A stretch of 64,000 nucleotides of DNA from Blasia pusilla (lineage: Eukaryota; Marchantiophyta; Marchantiopsida; Blasiales), in the NCBI GenBank assembly GCA_050084515.1, contig CM114275.1:28644001-28708000 (forward strand), written 5' to 3'. Shown in pieces: positions 44,603-54,645 of the stretch. The notes beneath the pieces are model-generated. The model did not search any database and was not told the origin of the DNA. It saw only the letters and a program-made list of their open reading frames with translations. Both the position numbers and the translations under genes were made by a program. The stretch's first letter is position 1, and the number at the start of each line of letters is the position of its first letter.

Positions 44603-45227
44603 GTGAGTATCTTTAACACTTTTTCGCAACTCGCCGGACTCCGCACGAGTTGCTCGATTGATGAATGGGTTAGGTTTTTCTTTGCGAAAGCAACTCGCCG
44701 GACTCCGGCGGGTTGCCGGACAAAGACGCTTTTTCGGATGTTTTTTAAGATTGCAACTTTCGCCGGACTCGGCGACTTGTTTGATTGAACATAGATTTAA
44801 CTAGTTTTTGCCCAGCAAACCGTCGGAGTCAACGGGTTGCTCTCAAAGCCACCTTGTGAGGATGTTTTTGAAGAATGCAACTCGTAGGACTCCGACGAGT
44901 TGTTGATGGATCGCAGGTTTAGAAGGTTTTTCCCCGACGGGTTGCTTTGGGGAAAAACCTTCTAAACCTGCGATCCTCGAGCAACTCGTCGAGTCCGACA
45001 GTTGCATTCTTCAAAAACATCCTCACAAGCGACCTATCGAGCAACCCGCCGACTCGACGGTTTGCTTACCAGGCATTAGCAAATCTGAATGCAATCCGTC
45101 GGACTCCGACGGGTTGCATCATTTAGCTCGTTGCTAGAATCCGACCTTGAGCTGTGACGACCCGTCGGAGTCCGACAGGTTGCAGGAACCCATGTAATTT
45201 CCTGACGGGTTGAGTTTGGATGTGCAG
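44603..45227 (+). repeat. Intron 2 of the E2 methyltransferase gene: palindromes and a large inverted repeat
   Basis: Donor CAC/GTGAGT, acceptor TGTGCAG. It holds about ten palindromes with mixed arms (CTCGCCGGAC, CCGTCGGAC). Around 44,845-45,030 the two halves are themselves inverted: GATGTTTTTGAAGAATGC pairs with GCATTCTTCAAAAACATC, and AGGTTTAGAAGGTTTTTCCCC pairs with its complement. The array has therefore folded back on itself, unlike E1. Confidence 0.82.
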
Positions 45228-46716
45228 GATTGTATCGGAGGGGAATGTCACCCACCACTGGATCCAGGACTGCGATCGGGTGAGGAAGGTGCTTACGACG
45301 CACCCGGGAGAGTACAGGGGGTTCTTGGGCGATGCCCTCGTCAATCAGATGCTTGCAAAGGATGCTCAGATTAAGAAGAAAACTTGGGCAAACAAGTTTA
45401 TTTCTCAAGATGCAACCGTAACCATCCTTTGCTGGTCGAAGATACAGGCCGCGAAGAAAAGCGCTGCACTGGAGCTGGAGCGGAGGGAGAAGGTATTTGC
45501 GTCTGAGCGCGCCAAATTCATCCAAGCTGCAGTATCTGCTGCAACAAAATACACGGCGAGCAAGATGCAGCGATACATCAGCATTCTCAACCCCGAACTT
45601 GGTCCGGAGTTCTACAAGGAGCTGAAGGCGATTATCAGCGCCCGTGAAGAGGGATGAAGATCCGCATGGTCGGATTGGGGAGAAAGTGTCATTTGGATCG
45701 CGTGCATCGGTTTGCGTTGTCCGGGATAAGCGAGTTGGGAGGACACGATCGATGAAAATCATCTCGAGGGCTGAGAGGCCCAGAAGAGGGCGGCACACCA
45801 TCCTCCGGGTGTGTCCGATCCAGTGATCTCGCATTGGCTACGCGAATGGTCGTTCTGGGACGCGTTGCGGGTAATCGGGAAGTCCGTCTTTGGGCCGACG
45901 GTGCAAGCCGAGCTCGAAGATTAGAGCCCATTCCGCCGAAGCAAACCTTGAAAGTTCGGAGATTTGAGGTTTGGCTCGACGACATCCGGGACAAACCAAC
46001 CAAAAACCAGGATTCAAGACCATGTTGAAGGTTTGCGTTCTCCCTCGTGCGAGCTTGACGAAGAAGTAGAGGGGAACAAACGGGATCAGCGAAGAAGAAG
46101 CGAGATCTGAGAGCAGACGGCCGATTCTGTTCGACTAAAAGCGCCAAACGGATGGTCTTGGTACCTTGTCCGAGTGTAAGAACGCAGTGCGTGGGGAAAA
46201 TTACCGGTAGCCTTGAAATTGTGGGCCGCGCCGCCGGATGCAAAGACATTCTCCATGTGCGATGTGGAGATGGGGCAAGACATGTCCGATTGGGAGGTGG
46301 AGAATTGCCCCATTTGGCTCGACTTCAACGACCCTGAAGACATCACGGATAAGGACTTACTAGTGCTTCATGATGCAGTGGCCTCAGGACAAGACGACAT
46401 CCCCAATTTCGCCTCCAAGACTTCTTCGGAGGAGATGCGAAGAGCAGGCCCACGAGGCAGCTGAGTTGGCTTCCAAGGTCCGCACTGACCAAAGACAAAT
46501 CCAAATGGTCTCAAAGGCAAGGCAAGGGGAGGAAAAATTCAGAGGCCGAGTCTTCCCAAAGAGAGGTTGAAGATTCAAGGCCGAGGCGGAATCGTCCGAC
46601 GACAGCGGGGGAGAGAGGGTCGGACCAGGTCCTCGGCGAAAAAAATGCCACCAGAATCTGAGGTCATAGAAACCCCGACAAGCCGTCCCTAGGCTAGGGA
46701 GAAGCGGAAGCGAGAG

Positions 46717-47238
46717 ATGCCCGGGTTGTCCCAAGGAGAATACAACCCATCATCCTTGGGAAGACACAGACAAACAACGACCCGGACAAACGTCCTCCTT
46801 CAGTTCACTCCTTTACTGGATGAGCTGAAGAGCTTCAGTTCTCAAGCGTCGACACCAGCCATCAAAAAATTGACAACGCTGGGATGGAAGCTCCAACAAA
46901 ATGGGCACGCTGCCTGGACGGTGAATGGAGTGGTCGAAGAGGTTACGGTGGATCTCTTGATCGCCGATCTGCCCTCGGGGTTGCGACTTTGGGGCGAGAA
47001 TCCGTCGAACGAGGTACCTGAGTGGAATGTGTCGCTCACTTATGACCAGATTGCACTTTTGTTCTCCTTTGCAGACGCCTATCTGAGTGACAGGGGCTGC
47101 TTCTTGGTGTTGACTAGAGGGAGCGAGGACGAGCTCTTCAACCTCCAGTGCGTCAAGAGGTCGCTAAAGTGGAGGACGGCACAATCGTGGATCATCAAAA
47201 ACGAGTACCCACTCCGATCCACGACGAGTCAGATTTGG
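46717..47238 (+). pseudogene. E2 methyltransferase N-lobe
   Basis: Open frame at the end of exon 3. Helices (LLDELKSFSSQASTPAIKKL), VTVDLLIADLPSGLRLW at the motif IV position, LSDRGCFLVLTRG, then LKWRTAQSWIIKNEYPL (the strand before the hinge in N6/N4 enzymes), ending TSQIW at the donor. The DPPY-type tetrad reads DLPS as in E1. This is the better copy of the segment: the CAG and TGG codons that became stops in E1 are intact. Confidence 0.65.
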
Positions 47239-47771
47239 GTAAGGCTCAATTCCTGTACTATAATTTCAATTATATTTTAATGATGTGTATAATGAGAGTC
47301 AATCTGGGTTTTTTTTTGTCCGTGAGCAACCCGTCGCCTTCCGACGCGTTGCTGGCTTAGAGCAGCCCATGCTCGGCTGAGAGCAACCCATCGGTTTCCG
47401 ACGGGTTGCATCTTTCCCATCTGAGGAAAACGCGGTGTACGCAACCCGTCGGAACCCGACGGGTTGGTTGCTTTGCTGAGTTTTCCCGGTTGATTTTGGT
47501 TTTTGGATGCAACCCGCCGATAGCGGCGGGTTGCTCTCAGGCGAGCATGGGCTGCTCTAGGCCAGCAACCCATCGCCTTCCGACGAGTTGCATCCAAAAA
47601 CCAAAATCAACGGAAAACCAAAAGCAATTGCAACCCGTCGGGTTCCGACGGGTTGGTCCGGACAAAACAACCCGTCGGACTCCGGCGTTGATCCAAAGTC
47701 GATTATTGAAAATGTTTTCAAGGCGACTTCTTTAGTTTTCGACATTGTTTCCAACGTCTTTGATTTCTGAG
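47239..47771 (+). repeat. Intron 3 of the E2 methyltransferase gene with palindromes
   Basis: Donor TTTGG/GTAAGG, acceptor TTTCTGAG. At least seven palindromes, near 47,326, 47,384, 47,440, 47,509, 47,561, 47,630 and 47,668. The pairs at 47,330-47,590 again form an inverted series (GCTCTAGGCCAGCAACCC against GCTTAGAGCAGCCCATGC). Confidence 0.8.
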
Positions 47772-48312
47772 ATGGACCACACCTACGCCTCTTCGCTTCG
47801 TTCGGCCCGAGCACAATTTCCAGGTGTTCAAGATCCAGGATCCTGTGGATCCATGCTTAGATGGATACATCTTAGATAGTTTGTACAATTTCCCCCCGGG
47901 AATTTACATGCAAGACAGTACCCCACTTCTGGGAGAAAGTGAAAAGTCGCCAGCCCTCATGCAAATGCTCATCGAGCTCTGCTCAAGGCCAGGTGACTTG
48001 GTGTTCGACTTAATGGGACTTTCAGGGGCAAGTATCAAAGGCGCCTGGGAGAGTGGCAGGAACATTCTCTGCCTCGAGGGAAGGCAGGAACTGTTTGACC
48101 TTTGCAAGGAGGCAAAGGCAGAATACAAAAGGCTCGTTGGGGCATACAACTCTCCACCGAAGCCGAGAGCTCCGGTTCCAGAGCCACCCTCGGTAGTGAC
48201 TCCATCGTCACTTCCAACGATTCCCAAAATCGGGAGGGCAAGGCCGAAAGTGATTTGCAAGAGCTCTCGGACGATGACGAGTGAGTTCAAAGAACTCAAC
48301 GACCCAGCTTGA
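47772..48312 (+). pseudogene. E2 methyltransferase C-lobe (motifs X and I)
   Basis: Exon 4, open. FQVFKIQDPVDPC, then EKSPALMQMLIELCSRPG (motif X, the K-P/S-x3-L-x4-I pattern), DLVFDLMGLSGASIKGAW (motif I, where D-P-F-x-G-x-G-T is expected), and GRNILCLEGRQELFDLC (next strand with an acidic end, the AdoMet ribose site). The order IV then X then I is that of beta-class N6-adenine or N4-cytosine methyltransferases. Motif I keeps G-x-x-G but lost P and F. A basic, proline-rich tail follows. The donor GTGAGT at 48,281 keeps phase with exon 5; if unspliced the frame stops at 48,312. Confidence 0.7.
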
Positions 48313-48771
48313 CTGCAGCGTTTGGAGTAGGGAGTTTTTTGATAATGAGGCAAAAGATTTCATAGAATAGATCAAATGTACAATTCCGAGCTTTTTCGGA
48401 TGATATAAAAGTAAGATTTTTTCGATCGATGGTGGTGCTTGTAAATGTATGCTGATCATTTTTTGTCTTTTCGAATGTGATCGTCTATGTACTCCACGGA
48501 CTTCTATTTTGCAACCCGTCGGATTTCTCCTGCTTGCAACTTTCACTTTATGATCAGTGCAACCCGTCGGATTTCTCCTACTTGCAACTTTTCACTTTTT
48601 GACCACTGCACCCTTTTTACCACCTCCAGGCAACCTGTCTGATTCCGACAGGTTGCGTGATCGGACCCTTTCCCTGTTGGTCCAACTTAAGAGGCAGTCT
48701 GGCGGGCTTCTTCCCTTGGCACCTTCCCCTCAACTCGTAAAGGCAGGCGTAGGCTTCTTTTCTTCTCTCAG

Positions 48772-49094
48772 ACCTGTTGGATTCCTTCTACCTCTGCGGT
48801 TGCCATAGTGGTATTACCGGGGACGGATCAGATATTGATACTGGATGGGTGTCACATTGCAGAGCGTACAAGGTATACTGCCGAGGAAGGCGGTGGGACT
48901 CGAGACAGGTTACATGGGACCGTTATGGTGTACCTAGGGGGGGGCCAAGGCTCTCGAATTCGCCAACATTTTCGATCCCCGTCTACAATCGGCCAGAGGA
49001 ACCACTTGAATCCCAGGACATTCCTTTGGTAGTGTCACCGAGGAGAGTTAGGAGTAAATTTGTAGATGACGAGGCTGAAGAAATCATAGACTAG
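48772..49094 (+). pseudogene. E2 methyltransferase gene exon 5: conserved C-terminus of unknown fold
   Basis: Acceptor TTCTTCTCTCAG. The reading frame joins exon 4 in phase. It reads LDSFYLCGCHSGITGDG, GWVSHCRAYKVYCRGRRW, TWDRYGVPRGGPRLSNSP, IPVYNRPEEPLESQDIP and FVDDEAEEIID, then TAG. E1 (2,330-2,010) has the same residues with few changes and one stop, so the segment was under protein-level selection. Cys and His residues could bind a metal. I recognise no family. Confidence 0.6.
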
Positions 49095-49640
49095 GTGAAA
49101 TGTACATTTCCGAGGTTTCTTCGGAGGTAATAAAGGACGAGATTTTTTCAACCCATAATGGTGTTTGTAAAAGTTTGCTAGAATATGTTTTTGGACTTGT
49201 GGATTGTGTTCTTTTAGCTACTCAGAATTACAATTCTGCAACCCGTATCATTCCGACTTTTTGCTTTTTGCCCATGCAACTTTTTTTTAACCATTTTCGG
49301 GCAACCTTTCGGATTCCGACACAGTTGATCGCTTGAGTGATCGGACTCTATCCCGGTGAGACCAACTTCTGACGCATTGTGGCGGGCTTCTTGACTTTTG
49401 GCTCGTTCCCCTTCATTCGTTCAACCAGTTGTAGGCTTCTTTTCTTGTCTAAGATGTGCAGGATTCTTACTACCTGTCGGATTGCCATTCCCAACCCGTT
49501 AGATCGTCGTGGGTGCAGGGTGGAAGAAAATCACTTCTAAAAATCTTTTCCCTTTCTTATGGTAAGCTTTCTTACGGGTTGGGAGGGGTGTAGCTTCTCG
49601 GTTTCTCAGCCTTAGGATCTGATTTGTTCACATTTCAGAA

Positions 49641-49815
49641 AGTTGGTCTTGAGCAGACACCATTCATAACCGACAGAAAGTTGGTTATGGGGCAATTTAG
49701 GGGAGGCCATGATGCAGGCAACAATCCGTGCAAAAAGAGAGGTACCCATCCAGGTGGTCCTCCAACAAAAATACCAAGGGCACTGCTTTTTGTTGACCGA
49801 GACAGGGAATGTTAA
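49641..49815 (+). pseudogene. E2 copy of the small conserved terminal exon
   Basis: Follows an acceptor-like CACATTTCAG. It reads KVGLEQTPFITDRKLVMGQF, then GGHDAGNNPCKKRGTHPGG and KIPRALLFVDRDREC, then TAA. Same frame as E1 1,392-1,186. Direct splicing from exon 5 would need a donor at 49,095 (TAG/GTGAAA), which would keep a stop in frame, so it is either a separate gene piece or a sign that TAG replaced a sense codon. Confidence 0.42.
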
Positions 49816-50098
49816 GAAACTTAGGCTCACATGGAGAGTGATGGAAAAATGTTTAGGGTGGTCTTATGATGTCTCCTTTTTCTCGCCCCCAAGAAAGAGG
49901 AGGTTTTTAGGGCCAAATGTGGACCACTAAATACTCTCTTCTAAAGATTTCTGAATTTGAAAGCAAACAAAAATTTCAAATATGTCAAAAAGTTTTGAAG
50001 AGAGGAGGCGGATTTGGCCTTTTTTTTTTAAGAGAGACTCTCCTCTCTTCCTCTCTTCCTCTCCTCTCTTACTCTCTCCTGTCAGAATACCAGCCCCC

Positions 50099-50600
50099 AA
50101 GTTTCAAGATATGTTCGGGAAGCCCAAAGCTATATAAGCTTCAAGAAGCCATCTTAATAGATAATTAGTCAAATATCAATCCGGGCGTCACAAACCACAT
50201 TTGGATTGAGGGCCAAAATCAAGGGTCCAAGAGGAACAATGGGAAAGGTGGAGTTCCTCTGGAAATCCCAAGAAGTATCTATAGGGGACGACATATTCAT
50301 ACTCTACCCGCTCAAGTTGAACTAACCACGATGCGCGCTTGGGTATATCTCAAGTTTGAGCTAAGAGACGCACCTTGAGGAATTAATTGACACACTCTGA
50401 TTTAGGCAAGTAAGTTTGAAAGATCGATCAAAGATTGGGGAAGAGGCTTCTAAAAAATTTTTACGCACTTCAAGAAACTCGATCCGATCAGTATATAGTT
50501 GTGGAAAGCAACTGATCAAGTTTTTGGGATTAAATCTAAATCTTCCACTTGCAAAGCTCAAGGTCGGGAGTGCTTTGGGATGTAGCTGGGAGAAGTAGTG
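50099..50600. repeat. Host repeat R, right part
   Basis: Begins with the second AAGTTTCAA. Inverted match to about 56,900-57,415, e.g. GAGGGCCAAAATCAAGGGTC, GAACAATGGGAAAGGTGG and TGCAAAGCTCAAGGTC. The right half of the repeat that E2 split. Confidence 0.8.
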
Positions 50601-53600
50601 GATGGACTCTACGAACTTGTGTATTTTTGTTTTTGGTATTAAATCTAAATCTTCCACCAATTTCATTCAACAAACACTTAATTCTAAAAGTTTAAGGTAA
50701 AGAACTTCTATTTGCCATGAATATTACCTTAGACTTTGTCGCCTTGTCTACACCTTGAAAACATTCATGGCAAATATGAGATCTAATCCAAGCCAAAAAA
50801 TGAAATCGTTGTTATAGACCAATGCAATAAGGTCTATAATAACTAAGGATTGTAACAAGTACCTCGAAGGGAAAAAGACTTTGCATTTCCCATCTTTTCC
50901 AAGTACCGGATCCTTACCTACAACTTTGTGTACTTTTTTACAAGAATGTTTCCAGACACCTCGCAAAATACCATGGCAAATGCAAGATCCACTCAAAGCC
51001 TAAATATGAAAAGGTCATTCTAGACCTCCACAACAAGAGGTCTAGAATCCCCATCCTTGTATAACCATCAAGGATAAAGTTATAACCATCTCCTCATAGT
51101 TATTTTCGATTCTCACTTTCACCATAGCCCTAAATATCTCAGCTTGGAGGTACTTGTTACAATCCTCAGCTTATTGCATCATCTTCACATTCGATCAACC
51201 AATGCATTCCCTCTCTTTTGATTTCACAAATTTCTCAAAATTAGTTTCAAAGACAATCCAAAACAATGCATACTGCATGATGAAGGATTCCTCTTGATGA
51301 TACCTGGACCACACAAGACGCAATACTGAGTAGGACATAGAGCCGGCCGGGTTCAATGGGACCATCACATTAAAGACATTATCTCATTGCAAATTGACCT
51401 TTGCGAGTATGAGTGGGTAAGGGGTATGATGCTTGGGTCGCCTCCATGGTTTCATATAGCTCTATCGCTTGGGGCTAATTTCCAAGTATATTCAAAAGAA
51501 CTTCAGTACCAACAAAACCTTCTTCTTTGGATGTGGATTCAAGTTCAATTGAGTAGATATCGATAATGTCGGAGGTTTCGCGTCCTTCCTTAATGAGGAT
51601 TTAGTCAATCGCCCTCAAAGTACAAGCATGAGTAATCAATGACACCATATTCCAATCCACATTCATCCCTTTACATTCGAATAATATACACATGAATACT
51701 CTCCACATTTCAATCTTTCTCCCATTCTTCTTCATTGGAGCGAGATCTCTTCTCGTCTCAGAAAAATTTTGTTCAAGAATAACATGAATGCAAGAGGACA
51801 TTAAACATCTCGCCATCCCACGCTATCTCTATTCCCTCGAAGTAAGGAAAAAAATTAATTCTACAAATACTGATATAGAAACAAGTGGTAGACCTAATGT
51901 CCGGATGTCCAAACTCTCGTCATGTAGCTCACATGAAAGGCTCTTACTTGACGCATCACTGACATGTCAACAACGACCTCAATTATAACCTTCGATTCTT
52001 ACAAAAAAAGCATAACTTAACTATTACATGCATGAATAATAGGGACTCCTAATTCAACCCACCCAAAACTCTACAAGTTCACTTCTTTAATATAATTGAT
52101 GTTATTTGCGGACGCACCACTCCAATTGATCTTACAAGATACTCGTATTTCCCAACAACATGAATTATTTTTCAATTGCAAGTCTTGTGATTCACAAGTT
52201 GAAACACATGCATCCAGTTATTGGACACACCTAGTTTCTTTTATACCTTCAAATGACCATCTTTAAGCATTGTTATCTCTAGTCTCAAATTCACAACCTT
52301 AACATCTGCCTTGACCACTATTGATTGAGTCACTACTCCCTGACTAATGAGTTACTACATGTGCCCCTCACTTGATGCAGCGAGAACTTTGCGGACTTCA
52401 AAATCATTGTTCCATATGATCGACTTATTGTAACAGCAAAATTACATGACAGTATCTAGGTGAGCCTTCAGAGAGAAATGAAAACAAAAATCAAAGTGAA
52501 TTTCATAAGCTGAATGGTCGCTGACTTCTATGTTTGGTTCGGTAGTCTTTCAGAACCCTCTCAAGAAAATGGTGGATACAACCTCTACTCAAATCAATAG
52601 TTTTTCACAACCTGCTTTCTCGAAACTGATCAAGTCTGGAAACTACGTTGGAGATTTCGCTTTCATAGTAGGCCACACTATCTACTCAATCGAAAAGGAG
52701 TAGGTAGAGGTACTACCAACTCTGACGCTCACCCAAAAATAAGCGTCAGGTATGCAATAGAATTATTTCTACTGTCAATTTGTAAGGATTCGTGACTCAA
52801 TTATAGAAGTTCCCAGTTTCTAGTAAATAACTCTCCAGACACTGCGGGTTAAACGTCCGTTTAGCACTGCAACTAAAGCAACCAAAAGGTCCAACTTTTT
52901 TTCTACAGGCCTGCTAGATTTCAAGCTGCCTGAGTAAGATTTATACTCCACGTATAAAACGTGGAGTAAAAATCTGCTTACGTGGAGATGACCTTACGGC
53001 CATGCACTTGGTGTTAGATTTTTACTCCACGTTTTCTCTTCCGCATCCTGTGAATTATCTATCATTCAATGAATTTGAGGCAATAGATATTTCTCTCAGA
53101 AGCTCGCTCTTCAGAGATTGTAGATTTATCTGCTCTCTGCTGTGTAATGGATTAAGAACATATCCATGCCCAATTTTCGTACACTCGACAGCATCTTAAT
53201 CAATCCGCATGAGTACTCGTACTTCCAGGATCTGAAAGAGAATGAGTTTCTATTGGACCTTCAATAAGGTGAGGTTCGATGAGGACAAATCCCCATCAAA
53301 ATCTACCCAGTTGAGCTACTCGGATGCATTTCCATCTCCGTGTCAGTATCTCAGTATTCGACTTGTAAAAGAAGATAGACGAAGTGAGTGACGAAACGCA
53401 GTCATGATCACGTGGTTGAAGAATTCCCTTAATAGCAAGCTCAACCTGTAGAGGAACGCATTGATTTTACAGACATGCAGGATGACACAACCTGACAGCC
53501 AGTGAAGATAAAATACTCACATAGAGAAAGTTGATGATGAAGCACAAAGAGCCTCGTCATACCCACACCAAGCTCAGTGCTGTTGAGGCTTCCACTACAA

Positions 53601-54050
53601 AACCAGATATGCTTCATAGTGAAATTTTGGAGTCGGCATGGAGGACACAGCTTTTCAAAAGCTAGGCCACAACCCATTGCACCTCCCGGCAGTAGTTGAT
53701 GTACTCAATATTCGTGACCTTTTTCTGTGGAGGCACCTGTAAACTCAACCTGTTTCCGGTGGGACACGGAACAGGTGGATGGCATCGTGGAAACTGGAAG
53801 GTAGAGAACAGTGGCTGCTGTTCTTTATCTACCAGTTGACTCATTGTAGGCACACTTATGTGCGCTCCCTTGTAGCTCTTCTACCTCCAGTTATACGCAA
53901 CATTCCGCAACCTGTGTAGTCGAACATGAAGCGGGCCTGTCGTGTAATCATCACCAAGGATTGGCATGAGGAAAATCTCTAAACCCAGTTCAGCAACCAG
54001 GAAACCACAATTATTTCTTCCCAAAGTCCCCCAAATTCACTCCACGCTGT
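50601..54050. other. AT-rich flank, no gene recognised
   Basis: Only short frames and no domain-like sequence. It contains a weak duplication of about 80 bp (CATGGCAAATATGAGATC near 50,770 and CATGGCAAATGCAAGATC near 50,972) and the inverted repeat at 52,956-53,035. Confidence 0.6.
52956..53035. repeat. 20-bp perfect inverted repeat with a third arm
   Basis: AAAACGTGGAGTAAAAATCT at 52,956-52,975 and its exact reverse complement at 53,016-53,035. A third, imperfect arm (TTATACTCCACGT) precedes at 52,941. Could be the terminus of an old element or a hairpin. No further support. Confidence 0.75.
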
Positions 54051-54645
54051 TTGGATTCGGCTGACAACGGAAATTTCTACAAACGATTCAAGCGAACACG
54101 GAACAAATCACAACCCTCGTGCACCAGAAACGCAATTTTCCAATCCATAACAGACCGCGCCAGCCCATGCGAAAGCTCGCGAGCCAAGTGCTTTAATCCT
54201 CTACAATTGAAGAAAGTTTCCAGATCGACAGACGCTCGTCTGCACAACGAAAACAAATACGACGAACGACACCTCACCTTCTATGGCACTAGATTGGACA
54301 CAAAACAGTGCTGTGGAGGACCAGTGCTCACAGCCAGTCGAAATTGAAGCAAAGCCAGCTGGGCCACAAATTGGCTCCTCGGCCTCCGTTTCTGCAGGTC
54401 ACCCATCCCTTCCACCACGCAGATTCGGGTCACCGTGCTATGACGCCACCTCCTATCAGGATTTGATTTGTGCGGAGAAACTCTTGCGCACATACCAACT
54501 CGAGACGGAATGGGGATCAACGGATGACCTAATGTCATGGGTCCGGAGTACATTCAAGCATGAGTTGGAAAGGAGATCCACACATTCCAAAAGTTGGATG
54601 GACGTCTCTCTCTCTCTAACTACAGTTGCAGTACCGTCCAATTAG
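54051..54645 (+). CDS. Possible exon of an unrecognised gene
   Basis: Two overlapping frames. 54,051-54,347 starts MDSADNGNFYKRFKRTRNK. 54,283-54,645 starts MALDWTQNSAVEDQ and contains SYQDLICAEKLLRTYQLETE and DDLMSWVRSTFKHELERR. The second has protein-like composition (amphipathic helices) and lies in a locally higher-GC island. A splice-acceptor-like tract (CTCTCTCTCTAACTACAG) sits at about 54,611-54,628. I know no homologue. It may be a real exon or a chance frame. Confidence 0.25.

Larger units (their letters stand above)
43416..49094 (+). pseudogene. E2 ParB-like / N6-N4 DNA methyltransferase gene (five exons)
   Basis: Exons 43,416-44,044, 44,135-44,602, 45,228-47,238, 47,772-48,280 and 48,772-49,094. 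All four introns are GT-AG and each join keeps the reading phase (0, 2, 0, 1), which strongly supports the model. Ancestral product about 1,310 residues: coiled coil, ParB-like domain, helical linker, beta-class methyltransferase (motif IV side in exon 3, motifs X and I in exon 4), basic tail and a novel C-terminal exon. Breaks: a 1-bp deletion near 43,756, a 4-bp deletion near 44,537 and several frameshifts in exon 3 (45,640-46,600). ATG chosen because it precedes MTRKKSQANK and follows a TATA box by 280 bp. Introns 2, 3 and 4 hold palindromes. Beta-class order and ParB fusion are known from bacteria and phages. Capture by a eukaryotic transposon is my inference. Confidence 0.75.
37701..50098 (-). 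mobile_element. E2: 12.4 kb Mutator-like DNA transposon, inverse of E1
   Basis: Termini GAGGTGCAGTAAGAGG (left) and, inverted, GGGGGCTGGTATTCTGAC (right), the same ends as E1. Own 9-bp duplication, different from that of E1, so the pair arose by two insertions and not by one inverted duplication. Transposase gene on the minus strand (42,108-38,131), ParB-methyltransferase gene on the plus strand (43,416-49,094), palindrome array between. It keeps the transposase zinc region missing from E1 and a single right end. Both genes still carry frameshifts or stops. Confidence 0.93.

Noticed and set aside
47148-47360. Alternative frame MRQEVAKVEDGTIVDHQKRV as the end of methyltransferase exon 3
   Set aside because: It is open in both copies, but the frame continuous with the catalytic lobe (CVKRSLKWRTAQSWIIKNE) fits the family pattern and joins exon 4 in phase 0.
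46717-48312. Bacterial restriction-modification system or contaminating bacterial DNA
   Set aside because: The gene has GT-AG introns in phase, lies between eukaryotic transposon ends with a target duplication, and has no endonuclease partner.
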